Assembly: GCF_025685575.1 (NCBI RefSeq)
Contig: NZ_JAGSYD010000003.1
Coordinates: 620,001 to 684,000 of the forward strand
Direction: 5' to 3'
Length of the DNA: 64,000 bases
Source: Granulicella cerasi
GTDB lineage: Bacteria; Acidobacteriota; Terriglobia; Terriglobales; Acidobacteriaceae
A program made the translations under genes and the position numbers. Under the pieces are notes generated by a model, which worked only from the letters and a program-made list of their open reading frames with translations, did no database searches and was not told the origin of the DNA. Shown piece after piece: positions 8,320 to 16,586 of the stretch. Positions within the stretch are counted from its first letter, which is position 1. Each line of letters begins with the position of its first letter.

Positions 8320-8380
8320 TAACGATAAACGCCGTTCTCTGCAGTTGAACCGCTTCGCGTCCAGCAAGCCGACTTAGCGC
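8320..8380 (+). repeat. Degenerate copy E of the cassette-boundary palindrome (right edge of the array)
   Basis: Starts with CTAACGATAAACGCCGTTCTC, the most complete left arm of all copies, then a divergent middle (TGCAGTTGAACCGCTTCGCG) and a right arm AGCAAGCCGACTTAGCG. The left arm gives the clearest AAC-type outer box in the family. It is the last copy; beyond it lies a decayed SDR gene and the tRNA-Ala gene. Confidence 0.65.
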
Positions 8381-8429
8381 TCCAGATTCAGCCCCGGAGA
8401 GGTTCAGGATGATTGAACCTGTCCGAAGC

Positions 8430-8715
8430 GACGAATGGCCCGCGCCGTTTTTTCAAGTGCGTCGATCGACTTATCGACTCCCAGGAGGCGAACTCACCGC
8501 GAAGTGCGTCCGGGGCCCTCAGTACATCGTCGGACGCATCCGACCTCAGCAGAAGATGCAGAGGCGGCGCCGGCGCGTTCAGGAATTTGAAGATAACGGC
8601 TCCAGCATTCGCTGGATCTACCGATTGTTCCGTTTGTCGCCCGAAGCGCGGCCCGGATGGGATCAAAGACCGCATCGTAGTCGGCTATCTACGTCCAGAC
8701 TTTGGCACCTGAAGT
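8430..8715 (-). pseudogene. C-terminal remnant of a short-chain dehydrogenase (SDR) gene
   Basis: Only the last hundred residues or so of an SDR oxidoreductase remain. One frame holds ADYDAVFDPIRAALRATNG, another continues with SVDPANAGAVIFKFLNAP, PPLHLLLRSDASDDVLRAPD and SWESISRSTHL. The combination 'DPAKAA...PPLRLLLGSDAL...AWEAVSRST' is the familiar C-terminal tail of classical SDR enzymes (family knowledge). The two parts are out of frame near 8640, and no Rossmann N-terminus is present upstream (towards 8900). It is therefore a truncated and frameshifted fossil at the border between the cassette-like block and the core chromosome. In 8716-8914 I see no gene. Confidence 0.6.
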
Positions 8716-8914
8716 CCCTGTGGCAATCAACTCGATTCACGCAGACCTGACCCGCACAAAAAGGACACTGCCGACCCGGAAAACGCCAAACCCGGCGTTA
8801 CACAGGCACAACAAAGCAGCCAAGCCAACGTCCGTTGGAATTGCGAACTCTAGATTTCGTGCAAGGATGCGACGGAGTCGCTGAAAGGAGGGTGCCCTAT
8901 GCTTTTGAGATTGT

Positions 8915-8990
8915 TGGTGGACCTGATCGGGATCGAACCGATGACCTCTTCCATGCCATGGAAGCGCGCTCCCAGCTGCGCCACAGGCCC
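8915..8990 (-). tRNA. tRNA-Ala (anticodon GGC)
   Basis: A 76-base cloverleaf including an encoded CCA. On the minus strand the acceptor stem GGGCCTG pairs with CAGGTCC and contains the G3-U70 wobble that identifies alanine tRNAs. The anticodon stem-loop is CTTCC-ATGGCAT-GGAAG with anticodon GGC, and the T arm is ATCGG-TTCGATC-CCGAT. Its 3' end faces the accessory block to the left, which is the usual side for elements that integrate into tRNA genes, but I found no duplicate of the tRNA 3' end near 3300. Confidence 0.95.
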
Positions 8991-9231
8991 ACTCCAAAGG
9001 AAGGACTTGGTTATTCTCTCGTGGATTGAGCACGAAGTCAAACCCCGCGGGAACATCCGCTCTCTACTCGGTGTCTAAGGTTTCAGAGTGGAGCGAGACA
9101 CTCGGCCGCCGGCGGCGCAACATCGCTTTGTATTCTGATCGGACTTTGTTAGACAATCGTGGTGACGATCCACTACAGTGCTTTGCAATTGGTCGGTTTC
9201 TCCCCAGCGACCAGTTTTAAAGGTGTTCCTG

Positions 9232-9879
9232 ATGAGCGATTTTGCCAGCGCAATCGGAGTCCGGGCAGATGAGGAAAGCTTCGTCCGCGAATTAAAAGCG
9301 GGTTCCGAAGCGGCATTCTCCATGCTGATCGCACAGTACAGCCACTCGGTGTACTCGCTGATCGCGCGTTCGCTGCGCGATCCGGCTGACGCGGCCGATG
9401 TAACCCAGGACGTCTTTGTGAAGGTATTCCGCAACATCTCGAGTTTCCAGGGCGACAGTTCGCTGCGCACATGGATCTACCGCATCGCGCTGCGTGAGGC
9501 CAGCAACCAGCGCCGCTGGTGGAGCCGCCACAAGCGCCAGGAAACCGCCATCGACGAGCAGCATGAGAATGACGAAGGTGAAAGCTTTTCGCTCGCCGAC
9601 CTGCTCGCAACGCCGGATTCCTCGCCCTTCGACAACGCCTCGCGCATGCAGATGCGCCAGAAGATGGAAGCGGCGCTCGGAGCGCTGCAGCCCTGCTTCC
9701 GCGAAGTGATCGTGCTGCGCGAGATCGAAGGCGCGAGCTACGAAGAGATCGCCGAAATTCTGAACATCACCGTGGGCACGGTGAAGAGCCGTATCGCCCG
9801 CGGACGCGCGGCTCTGCGCGAACAGCTTGGGCAACTCACCTCCAGCGCAGCGCGTGTGCGCGAGCAGGAGGCCGCATGA
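9232..9879 (+). CDS. RNA polymerase ECF sigma factor (RpoE-like)
   Basis: A 215-residue extracytoplasmic-function sigma factor. Region 2 is seen in AFSMLIAQYSHSVYSLIARS, DAADVTQDVFVKVFRNI and SSLRTWIYRIALREASNQRR; region 4 in LQPCFREVIVLREIEGASYEE, IAEILNITVGTVKSRIARGR. I chose the ATG at 9232 over the upstream start at 9178 because AAAGGTG precedes it and family similarity begins there. The next gene overlaps by four bases (ATGA) and encodes a membrane anti-sigma factor with a zinc-binding motif, so the pair forms a standard envelope-signal switch. Confidence 0.93.
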   Translation: MSDFASAIGVRADEESFVRELKAGSEAAFSMLIAQYSHSVYSLIARSLRDPADAADVTQDVFVKVFRNISSFQGDSSLRTWIYRIALREASNQRRWWSRHKRQETAIDEQHENDEGESFSLADLLATPDSSPFDNASRMQMRQKMEAALGALQPCFREVIVLREIEGASYEEIAEILNITVGTVKSRIARGRAALREQLGQLTSSAARVREQEAA

Positions 9880-10574
9880 AGCTGAATGTCATTCCCGGCC
9901 TCGGCAATCGCTGCGACTCCGTGCGAGCGGATTTCTCTGCTTATATCGATGGCCGCGTGAGCGGACGTCGCATGAACACGATCGCCAAGCACCTCGATAC
10001 CTGTTCGGGCTGCGCGCAGGAGTTCCGCGTGATGCGCTCCATGCAGGGTCTGCTGGCTGAGATGGGTCGCGCAGAGATGCCGGACGATCTGCAGATTCGT
10101 CTGCGCGGGGCATTGCGCGCAGAGCGCGAACGGCAGACGTATCTCCCTGTTTCGGCGCGCCTTCTTGAGCAGTGGAAGCGCACGCTCGCCCCGATGGCGC
10201 TTCGCGTCGCGGGCGGAACAGCGGTAGCCGCGCTTCTGCTGGGCAGCCTTACGTGGTTCTTCGCAGGCTCGCTTTCCGTAGAGGCCAACGATGATCGCCA
10301 GGCCCACCTGCAGGGGCCGAAGTATCTTTACTCCTCCGTGCCGCCTGATCCCATCGTGACCGGAAATGAAGCGCCGGTGCTGGTGATGGCGCAGGTGGAT
10401 GAGTCTGGACGCGTTTACGACTACAGCATCATCGCCGGCCCGCAGGACAACGGCGTTCGCCGCCAGGTGGAGCAGAACCTGCTCTCCAGCGTTTTCAAGC
10501 CCGCCACCGTCTTCGGAGCCCCCGTTCGCGGTCGCGTGATGCTCACCTTCACGGGCGTCTCCGTGCGCGGCTAG
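9876..10574 (+). CDS. Membrane anti-sigma factor with zf-HC2 motif and TonB-C-like tail
   Basis: A 232-residue partner of the sigma factor just upstream, with which it overlaps by four bases. Residues about 8-50 form an anti-sigma zinc-finger domain with the HxxxCxxC signature (KHLDTCSGCAQEF). A single membrane helix lies at about 105-125 (AVAALLLGSLTWFFAGSL). The outer part ends with PVLVMAQVDESGRVYDYSII, VEQNLLSSVFKPATVFGAPV and VMLTFTGVSV, which reads like the C-terminal fold of TonB-type energy transducers (beta-strand, helix, 'F.PA...G.PV'). Such a tail on an anti-sigma factor may be its sensor domain (inference). Confidence 0.85.
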   Translation: MKLNVIPGLGNRCDSVRADFSAYIDGRVSGRRMNTIAKHLDTCSGCAQEFRVMRSMQGLLAEMGRAEMPDDLQIRLRGALRAERERQTYLPVSARLLEQWKRTLAPMALRVAGGTAVAALLLGSLTWFFAGSLSVEANDDRQAHLQGPKYLYSSVPPDPIVTGNEAPVLVMAQVDESGRVYDYSIIAGPQDNGVRRQVEQNLLSSVFKPATVFGAPVRGRVMLTFTGVSVRG

Positions 10575-10597
10575 GCTGCTTTCGTTAGACTTCCTGT

Positions 10598-12448
10598 GTG
10601 CGTCTAACCGGTACCGTGCTTCGTTTCCTCCCCTCCCCGTTGGTTCTCCGTTCGGCTGCGATGCTGACGCTCGGTTTCGGCCTTGCGAGTATGGCGGTCG
10701 CCCAGTCGTCCTCTTCTTCCTCCTCCTCTGCGCCGGGTGCGCAGATTCGTCAGGACGATGGCAATCCGACAGCGCGTCCGCGCGCTGCGCAGATCCAGGC
10801 GGGTGGAGCTTCGGTCACGCTGGAGACGAGCGAACCGCTCTTCGACATGGGTTCGGCGCTGAACACCTGCGGCTATGACGCGGATCTCGACAAGAGCCTG
10901 CCGGTACGCACCGAAGTGCGTAACGACATCAACGAAGTGCTGAAGACGAGCGAAGCTGCGCGCGCCAGTCGCGATGCGCTTTGCACCTACCTTGAGTTGC
11001 ATCGCCTGGCGGGCTCGGCGCTGAACGTGGGCCAGTATGTGTCGCTGGCACTCTATCTTTCGCCCCCGCCGACGATGACGCCGAACGTCGATGTGAGCGA
11101 TCTGCCTCCGCAGGCCGCGCAGGTGGAGCAGGTTCTTCCACTGCTGCGCGACTTCGCCGAGAAGATCAACCTGCACTACATCTGGCTGCAGCACCGCCCC
11201 GAGTATGACGCCGTAACCACGCGGATGCATGACCCGATGCAGCAGATGGTGCTCGGCACGAACGTCTTTCTTCACATGCCGGTCTCAAGCTACGATGGCC
11301 GCCGCTTCCTCGTGCTGCTGGAGCCGATGCTTTCGCCCGCGCTCACCAACGCCCGCATCTACGGCATGGATTACATCATCGTGACCTCGCCGCAGAAGAC
11401 CGAAGGCGATGTGCTGCCGGTGCGACTCGAGCAGATTCGCCACATCTATCTGCACTATCTGATTGAGCCGATGGTCTACAGCCGCGGCCAGGCGATGGAG
11501 CGCATGCAGCCGCTGCTGCGCGCGGTGTCTGACGCGCCGATCGAGTTCATCTACAAGAGCGACGTGGTCGCGCTCATCACCGAGTGCCTGATCAAGGCGA
11601 TCGAAGCGCACATGTTCAAGATCGCCGGACCGGAGCCGAAGCGTCCGCGCTCCGGCTTCTCGCACGCCGACGATACGGACTACCTCACGCTGCGCAACGC
11701 TTACGATCGCGAGACCGCGATCGAGCAGCAACGCCTGGTCGACAAGGACGAAACGCAGGGTTGGGTGCTGACCGGATACTTCTACGGCGCGCTCACCGAA
11801 ATGTCGAAGGACGGTGCCAGCCTGACCGAGCAGATGGCCCCGCTGATCTACGGCATGGACGCCGGCCGCGAGATCAACCACGCCAAGAACATCGTCTTCG
11901 ACAAAACCGGCACCATCGAAGATCCGCTGCGTTACTCGCGCAGCCACGCGCCACTGGTCGGTATGGACCGTGCGGAGCTCGACCTGGCTACCGGCAAGAT
12001 GGACGAGGCGGCTGATCTGGCCGAAGCCGAGCTCGGCAAGCCGAACGGCGACAAGGGCCGCGCCACTTACGTGCTGGCGCGCATCGACCTCGCGCACGGC
12101 GACCCGGAAAAGGCGATGGCCGGCCTGCAGCAGGCGACGACGCTGACCAAGGACCCGCGCACGCTTGCCTGGGCGCACATCTACATGGGCCGCCTGTACG
12201 ACACGATGACGCCGCCCGAGCGCGACCATGCCGTGACCGAGTACAAGGCCGCGCTGGCGACCCGCGACAGTCGTCCGGACACCAAGACCGCCGCGGAGGC
12301 GGGCCTCGCCAAGCCGTTCGCACTGCCCCAGCGGGGACCAGCGCCCACCAAGGCTACACAGGCCAAGCCCGAGGACGACGACAAGGACTTTGACCCGACC
12401 GCCAAGGCTGAGAAGGAAGCCTACAAGCCAACACCGCCGAAGCCCTAA
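10598..12448 (+). CDS. Exported protein with C-terminal TPR-like repeats, unknown function
   Basis: A 616-residue protein starting at GTG (10598), 23 bases after the anti-sigma gene. Residues 1-36 are a signal peptide (AMLTLGFGLASMAVAQ), followed by a serine run. The middle part is helical and acid-base rich (FDMGSALNTCGYDADLDKSL) and is a pattern I associate with conserved acidobacterial proteins, not with a named family. Residues about 460-560 contain TPR-like helices (LDLATGKMDEAADLAEAELG, RIDLAHGDPEKAMAGLQQA, AHIYMGRLYD). The C-terminus is Pro/Lys/Asp rich. Position suggests it belongs to the sigma/anti-sigma operon and acts in the envelope. Confidence 0.6.
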   Translation: MRLTGTVLRFLPSPLVLRSAAMLTLGFGLASMAVAQSSSSSSSSAPGAQIRQDDGNPTARPRAAQIQAGGASVTLETSEPLFDMGSALNTCGYDADLDKSLPVRTEVRNDINEVLKTSEAARASRDALCTYLELHRLAGSALNVGQYVSLALYLSPPPTMTPNVDVSDLPPQAAQVEQVLPLLRDFAEKINLHYIWLQHRPEYDAVTTRMHDPMQQMVLGTNVFLHMPVSSYDGRRFLVLLEPMLSPALTNARIYGMDYIIVTSPQKTEGDVLPVRLEQIRHIYLHYLIEPMVYSRGQAMERMQPLLRAVSDAPIEFIYKSDVVALITECLIKAIEAHMFKIAGPEPKRPRSGFSHADDTDYLTLRNAYDRETAIEQQRLVDKDETQGWVLTGYFYGALTEMSKDGASLTEQMAPLIYGMDAGREINHAKNIVFDKTGTIEDPLRYSRSHAPLVGMDRAELDLATGKMDEAADLAEAELGKPNGDKGRATYVLARIDLAHGDPEKAMAGLQQATTLTKDPRTLAWAHIYMGRLYDTMTPPERDHAVTEYKAALATRDSRPDTKTAAEAGLAKPFALPQRGPAPTKATQAKPEDDDKDFDPTAKAEKEAYKPTPPKP

Positions 12449-12481
12449 TCCCCCGCTGCTGGTCGTAGAGTAGAGAGTGGC

Positions 12482-13306
12482 ATGACGACGCGACGGCCCG
12501 GCAAACGCAAGGAAACCAGTAACGGTGCAGGACTTGCTGCGCTCGAAGAGAGGCTGGGGTATGTCTTCAGCGATCGCTCGTTACTGACACTGGCGCTGAC
12601 GCATCGGTCCTTCGTCTACGAGGCGCGCGGCGACTTCAACCACGATGAGCGCAACGATCCCGGCACGGACAACGAGCAGCTGGAGTTCCTCGGCGATGCG
12701 GTGATCGGCCTCGTGGTCAGCGAGTTGCTGATGAAGCGTTTCATTGGCCGCGACGAAGGCGAGTTGACGCGCATCCGCTCGGCGCTGGTAAGCCGCAAGC
12801 GCATGGGCGAGCTGGGCGCGGCGCTCGATCTCGCACCCCATCTTCTGATCGGCCGCAGTGCGGAGCTTTCCGGTTATCGCGAGCGGCCGGTGCTGTGGGC
12901 CAATGCCAGCGAAGCGGTCATCGCGGCGATGTTCCTCGACGCGCGCCGCTCGGGACGCGATCCGCTGGAGGCCATCACCGCGCTGGCGGAGAAGCTGCTG
13001 CTTGCTCCCGAGGCTGCGGGCATCGACGAAGCTTTCGAAGCCGGTGGACGCCGCGCCTTGCGCGACGCCAAGACGATTCTGCAGGAGCGCGTGCAGGCCG
13101 AGAACGCCGGCCGTCTGCGCTATATCGACATCGCGCAGGAAGGCCCTGCGCACGCTCGCACCTTCACCGTCGAAGTCCGCCTCGAAGCGCCGGAAACGAC
13201 GCATGTGCTCGGACAGGCCGAGGGCAAAAGCAAGCGTGAAGCGCAGCAGTCCGCGGCGGCGATCGCGCTGGACCACTGGCCCACGACGGTCGAGGCCAAG
13301 GCATGA
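12482..13306 (+). CDS. rnc: Ribonuclease III
   Basis: Double-strand-specific endoribonuclease for rRNA precursor processing. Residues about 17-180 form the nuclease domain with the signature NEQLEFLGDAVIGL (Glu65, Glu68, Asp72), and residues about 195-268 the double-stranded RNA-binding domain (DAKTILQERVQAENAG, GQAEGKSKREAQQSAAAIAL). In the second metal-binding element ANASEAVIAAMFLD, the position of E. coli Asp114 is Asn141, while the essential Glu (Glu144, equal to E. coli Glu117) is kept; Asn is known at this place in some phyla, so activity is expected. The gene overlaps lepB by four bases (ATGA), giving an rnc-lepB-lepB unit. Confidence 0.95.
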   Translation: MTTRRPGKRKETSNGAGLAALEERLGYVFSDRSLLTLALTHRSFVYEARGDFNHDERNDPGTDNEQLEFLGDAVIGLVVSELLMKRFIGRDEGELTRIRSALVSRKRMGELGAALDLAPHLLIGRSAELSGYRERPVLWANASEAVIAAMFLDARRSGRDPLEAITALAEKLLLAPEAAGIDEAFEAGGRRALRDAKTILQERVQAENAGRLRYIDIAQEGPAHARTFTVEVRLEAPETTHVLGQAEGKSKREAQQSAAAIALDHWPTTVEAKA

Positions 13307-14007
13307 GCCAGCCTCCGCAGCCACGGCGACACGCGCGGCCCGGCGTCGCGCTGGTGGTTCGCTCGCTGCTGGAACTGCTGGTCATCGCCATTTTCGTCGT
13401 CACGTTCGTACTGCAACCCATCCGTATCCCCACGCGCTCCATGGTGCCGACCCTGCATGTGGGCGACATGGTGCTGGGCAACAAGCAGGCGTTCGCGCAG
13501 GAAGGCGTGTGGGCGTGGGTCTTCCCGCGCCGCACCGTGCAGCGCGGCGATGTGGCCGTATTCCGCTTCCCGCCCGACCCCAAGGTGGACCTGATCAAGC
13601 GCGTCGTCGGTCTACCGGGCGATCGCATCCGCCTGCGCGATGGACGCGTGCTGGTGAACGGCAAACCGCTCGCCGAGCGCTATGCCTACTACGCTCCCGC
13701 GCCGTTCAACTCCTTCCGCGACGATTTTCCCACGCTGCGCGAGCTTGACCCCAACGTCGATCCGCAGTGGTGGCAGCAGATGCGAACCAGCATCCACGGC
13801 GCGGAGATCACCGTGCCGCAGGACAGCTACTTCATGCTCGGCGACAACCGCAACGAGAGCGAAGACAGCCGCTACTGGGGTTTTGTGCCGAGCGGCGAGC
13901 TGGTTGCGCAGCCGGTGCTGGTGTATCTCAGCCCTGACTCCGGCGACTCCAGCAGCGTCGGCCAGCGGCTGCGGGAGTTGCGCCGCGGCTTTCACACCTT
14001 GAACTAA
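13303..14007 (+). CDS. lepB: Signal peptidase I, first copy
   Basis: Membrane-bound serine/lysine protease that removes signal peptides from exported proteins. One N-terminal membrane helix (about residues 18-38), then box B TRSMVPTL with the nucleophile Ser46, the general base Lys99 in DLIKRVVGLPGD, and the conserved GDNRNESEDSRYWGFV. Length 234 residues, normal for the family. It overlaps rnc by four bases and is followed, 103 bases on, by a second copy. The many exported proteins in this window are the likely clients. Confidence 0.93.
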   Translation: MSQPPQPRRHARPGVALVVRSLLELLVIAIFVVTFVLQPIRIPTRSMVPTLHVGDMVLGNKQAFAQEGVWAWVFPRRTVQRGDVAVFRFPPDPKVDLIKRVVGLPGDRIRLRDGRVLVNGKPLAERYAYYAPAPFNSFRDDFPTLRELDPNVDPQWWQQMRTSIHGAEITVPQDSYFMLGDNRNESEDSRYWGFVPSGELVAQPVLVYLSPDSGDSSSVGQRLRELRRGFHTLN

Positions 14008-14110
14008 GTCGCTTGCTGTTCGGAGTTCCTGCGCCTGCGGCTCCCTACAGGCGGCGTCTTTCGATACACTCAAGAGGCATCCGCGCGCAGGCCGCCAGTC
14101 GCCGCGCGCC

Positions 14111-14968
14111 ATGGGAGACACGTTGAGCCACGAGACAGACCTCGCCGCCTCTGCACGTTCGCAGCAGGCCGTTGCTGAAGCCAATCGCGCCGATGGAAAG
14201 AAGCCCTCGAACGAGCCGAACGAAACGCCGCTCGAAGGGATTGCGTCCATCTGCACGCTGCTGGTGGTCTATCTGTTTGTCATCGGCTTCGCCTTCCAGA
14301 ACTTCGAGATTCCCTCGGCGTCGATGGAGAAGACGCTGCTCATCGGCGACCACCTGATCGTGGACCGCGTCTCGCTTTCGCCGGCGGCGAAGTGGTTTCC
14401 GCTGGTGCACTATCGCCCGGTGCAGCATGGCGACATCATCGTCTTCCTAAAGCCGCACCCGGAGCAGCCGGACCTCATCCTCGTGAAGCGTGCGATCGGC
14501 CTGCCCGGTGACCACATTCATCTCGAGCACGGCACCGTCTTCATCAACGGCAAGGCCCAGGCCGAGCCCTACGCGCAGATGCCCACCGATGACGGCAACT
14601 TCGCCCATGCCTACAACCCGTATCGCGACGACTTCCCCACCGTGGCCCCCACCGTCGACGATCAGCTCACCGAGCTGTGGCGTCAGGAGCTGCCGCAGGA
14701 CATCCAGAACGGCGACGTCGTCGTTCCTCCGGGCAAGGTCTTCGCGATGGGCGACAACCGCACCGAAAGCCTCGACAGCCGCTTCTGGGGCTTCGTGCCC
14801 GTGGAAAACATCATGGGCCGCCCGCTCTTCGTCTACTGGTCGTTCCAGACGCCGGCCGACCAGGAAGACAAGACCTCCATGGGCGATCGCATCGGCTTCA
14901 TGTTCCACGTACTGATCCACATCTTCGACGGCACGCGTTGGTCTCGCACGCTGCACGTCACGCGCTAG
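14111..14968 (+). CDS. lepB: Signal peptidase I, second copy with variant SMEKTL box
   Basis: A 285-residue paralogue of the preceding gene. One N-terminal helix (about 44-62), nucleophile Ser71, base Lys126 in ILVKRAIGLPGD, and GDNRTESLDSRFWGFV. The catalytic box reads ASMEKTLLIGD, whereas the usual form is SMxPTL, so the conserved proline is lysine here. The catalytic dyad is intact and the enzyme is presumably active, perhaps with different substrate preference (inference). The start is uncertain: TTG at 14123 has GGGAG at a good distance, whereas ATG at 14111 has no clear ribosome site. An AsmA-like gene follows after 16 bases. Confidence 0.9.
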   Translation: MGDTLSHETDLAASARSQQAVAEANRADGKKPSNEPNETPLEGIASICTLLVVYLFVIGFAFQNFEIPSASMEKTLLIGDHLIVDRVSLSPAAKWFPLVHYRPVQHGDIIVFLKPHPEQPDLILVKRAIGLPGDHIHLEHGTVFINGKAQAEPYAQMPTDDGNFAHAYNPYRDDFPTVAPTVDDQLTELWRQELPQDIQNGDVVVPPGKVFAMGDNRTESLDSRFWGFVPVENIMGRPLFVYWSFQTPADQEDKTSMGDRIGFMFHVLIHIFDGTRWSRTLHVTR

Positions 14969-14984
14969 GACTGCTCTCCGCCTG

Positions 14985-16583
14985 ATGGCTGACGTTTCTT
15001 CCTCAACCTCTTCGCGTCTGCGCCGTCGCCTGCTCTGGTCAGGTGGCGCGGTCGTGCTCGTCGCCGCGCTGATTCTTACACCGCCGCTGCTCAACGTAAG
15101 CCGCTTGCAGCGCCGCATCGTGGCGAACATGAGCGCCAGCCTGGGCCGCAACGTCCGCATGGAAAGCGTGCAGCTGCATCTGCTGCCCACTCCCGGATTC
15201 ACGCTCAAATACATTGTCGTCAACGAGGACCCGGCCTTCGGCTTCGAGCCCGCAATCCGCGCCGATGAGGTGGACGCGCAGCTTCGCGTCAGCTCGCTCT
15301 GGCGCAAACAGGTCGAGATCTCGCGCATCCGCTTCGTGAACCCCAGCGTGAACCTGGTACGCGATGCCAGCGGTCACTGGAACCTCGAGAGCATATTGAT
15401 TCACGCAGCGAATATTGACGCTGCGCCGACCTCGCAGAAGTCTGCCAGCGAACAGCCGCGCTTCCCGTACATCGAAGCCACAGGTGCTCGCGTGAACTTC
15501 AAGCTCGGTGATGAGAAGCTGCCCTTCTCGCTCGACAACGCCGACTTCGCGCTTTGGCTGCCCACCGCGCAGCAGTGGCGGGTGCGCCTGGTGGCGCACC
15601 CGCTGCGTACCGATGCCAATGTGCCGAACGCAGGCACGATGCGCGTCGAAGGCGCGCTGGAACGCGCGGCCAACATGGCGCAGGTCCCCGTAGATTTGAA
15701 GGCGAGCTGGCATAACGCGCCGCTGGGCGAAGCCAGCAAGCTGCTCACCGGCACGGACGCCAACTGGCGCGGCACGCTGCACCTCGACGCGCACCTGACC
15801 GGTCTGCTGGGTGCGGGTACGCTCACGACCAAGCTCACCGTGGATGAACTGCGCCGCGCGGACTTCGTGCCGGCACAGATGCTCGACGTCACCACCGAAT
15901 GCTCGGCGCAGGTGAACGGCCCGGCCATGCTGCTTCACCATGCGGCGTGCACCGTTCCAGATGGTGAGGACTCCACGCCGCTGGTCGTGAAGAGCGATGC
16001 GGTGGACTTCCACCATCTTGCTGCGACGCCTCTGGAACTCGACGACGATTCCATGCCGCTGCCCTGGGTGCTCAACTGGATGAAGCTGCTCTCCGCCCGT
16101 GTGCCTGCGGGCGCATCGCCGGATGGCGCCGTCAAGGTGCACCTGCAGCGCGATGCTCAGGCCCTGTGGAGCGGTACGGCTGCCGTGACCCTGCCTGCGG
16201 CAGCTCCGGCTGGTCAGACTCCACCGGTCTTCACCTGGAACGCGACGCGCAATCCTTCGGCCACCGATGATCCCGCATGCGTAAATGCGTTGATGCTCGC
16301 CCCAACACCGGCACACCTCGACGCAACGAACACACTCTCACTCTCCGGCTCGATCACGGCTTGCGGCTACTCACTGCATGCCAGCGGCACGGCCAGCGCT
16401 CATGCGCTGCGCAACGCCACGATCGACGTACCGATGCTGACCGATGCGCTGGATGATGTGGTCGCTCCCGCGGCGGACTCCGCGCCGGTCGATATCGTCT
16501 GCTCCAGCACCTGGAGCGGCGAACAGGACTGCGTACAGAGCCGCCCGGCGCCTGTGCGCGCGGCTGCTCGTCACAGACGCTAA
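14985..16583 (+). CDS. AsmA-family-like envelope protein
   Basis: A 532-residue membrane-anchored protein. One N-terminal helix (about residues 15-36) is followed by the AsmA-type pattern: LGRNVRMESVQLHLLPTPGF, an 'EDPAFG' motif and VSSLWRKQVEISRIRFVNPSV, with long beta-rich stretches. AsmA-like proteins span the periplasm and are linked to outer-membrane lipid homeostasis (family knowledge). This one is shorter than many of the family and lacks an obvious second AsmA repeat at the C-terminus. Same strand as lepB, 16 bases downstream, likely same operon. It ends 3 bases from the convergent M1-like gene. Confidence 0.7.
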   Translation: MADVSSSTSSRLRRRLLWSGGAVVLVAALILTPPLLNVSRLQRRIVANMSASLGRNVRMESVQLHLLPTPGFTLKYIVVNEDPAFGFEPAIRADEVDAQLRVSSLWRKQVEISRIRFVNPSVNLVRDASGHWNLESILIHAANIDAAPTSQKSASEQPRFPYIEATGARVNFKLGDEKLPFSLDNADFALWLPTAQQWRVRLVAHPLRTDANVPNAGTMRVEGALERAANMAQVPVDLKASWHNAPLGEASKLLTGTDANWRGTLHLDAHLTGLLGAGTLTTKLTVDELRRADFVPAQMLDVTTECSAQVNGPAMLLHHAACTVPDGEDSTPLVVKSDAVDFHHLAATPLELDDDSMPLPWVLNWMKLLSARVPAGASPDGAVKVHLQRDAQALWSGTAAVTLPAAAPAGQTPPVFTWNATRNPSATDDPACVNALMLAPTPAHLDATNTLSLSGSITACGYSLHASGTASAHALRNATIDVPMLTDALDDVVAPAADSAPVDIVCSSTWSGEQDCVQSRPAPVRAAARHRR

Positions 16584-16586
16584 CGC

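Noticed and set aside
8850..9056. Minus-strand frame containing GPVAQLGARFHGMEEVIGS
   Set aside because: This is the well-known false protein obtained by translating a tRNA gene; the stretch is tRNA-Ala.
14447..16316. Minus-strand reading frames opposite the second lepB and the AsmA-like gene
   Set aside because: Overlapping real genes with clear motifs on the plus strand; antisense frames lack motifs and starts.
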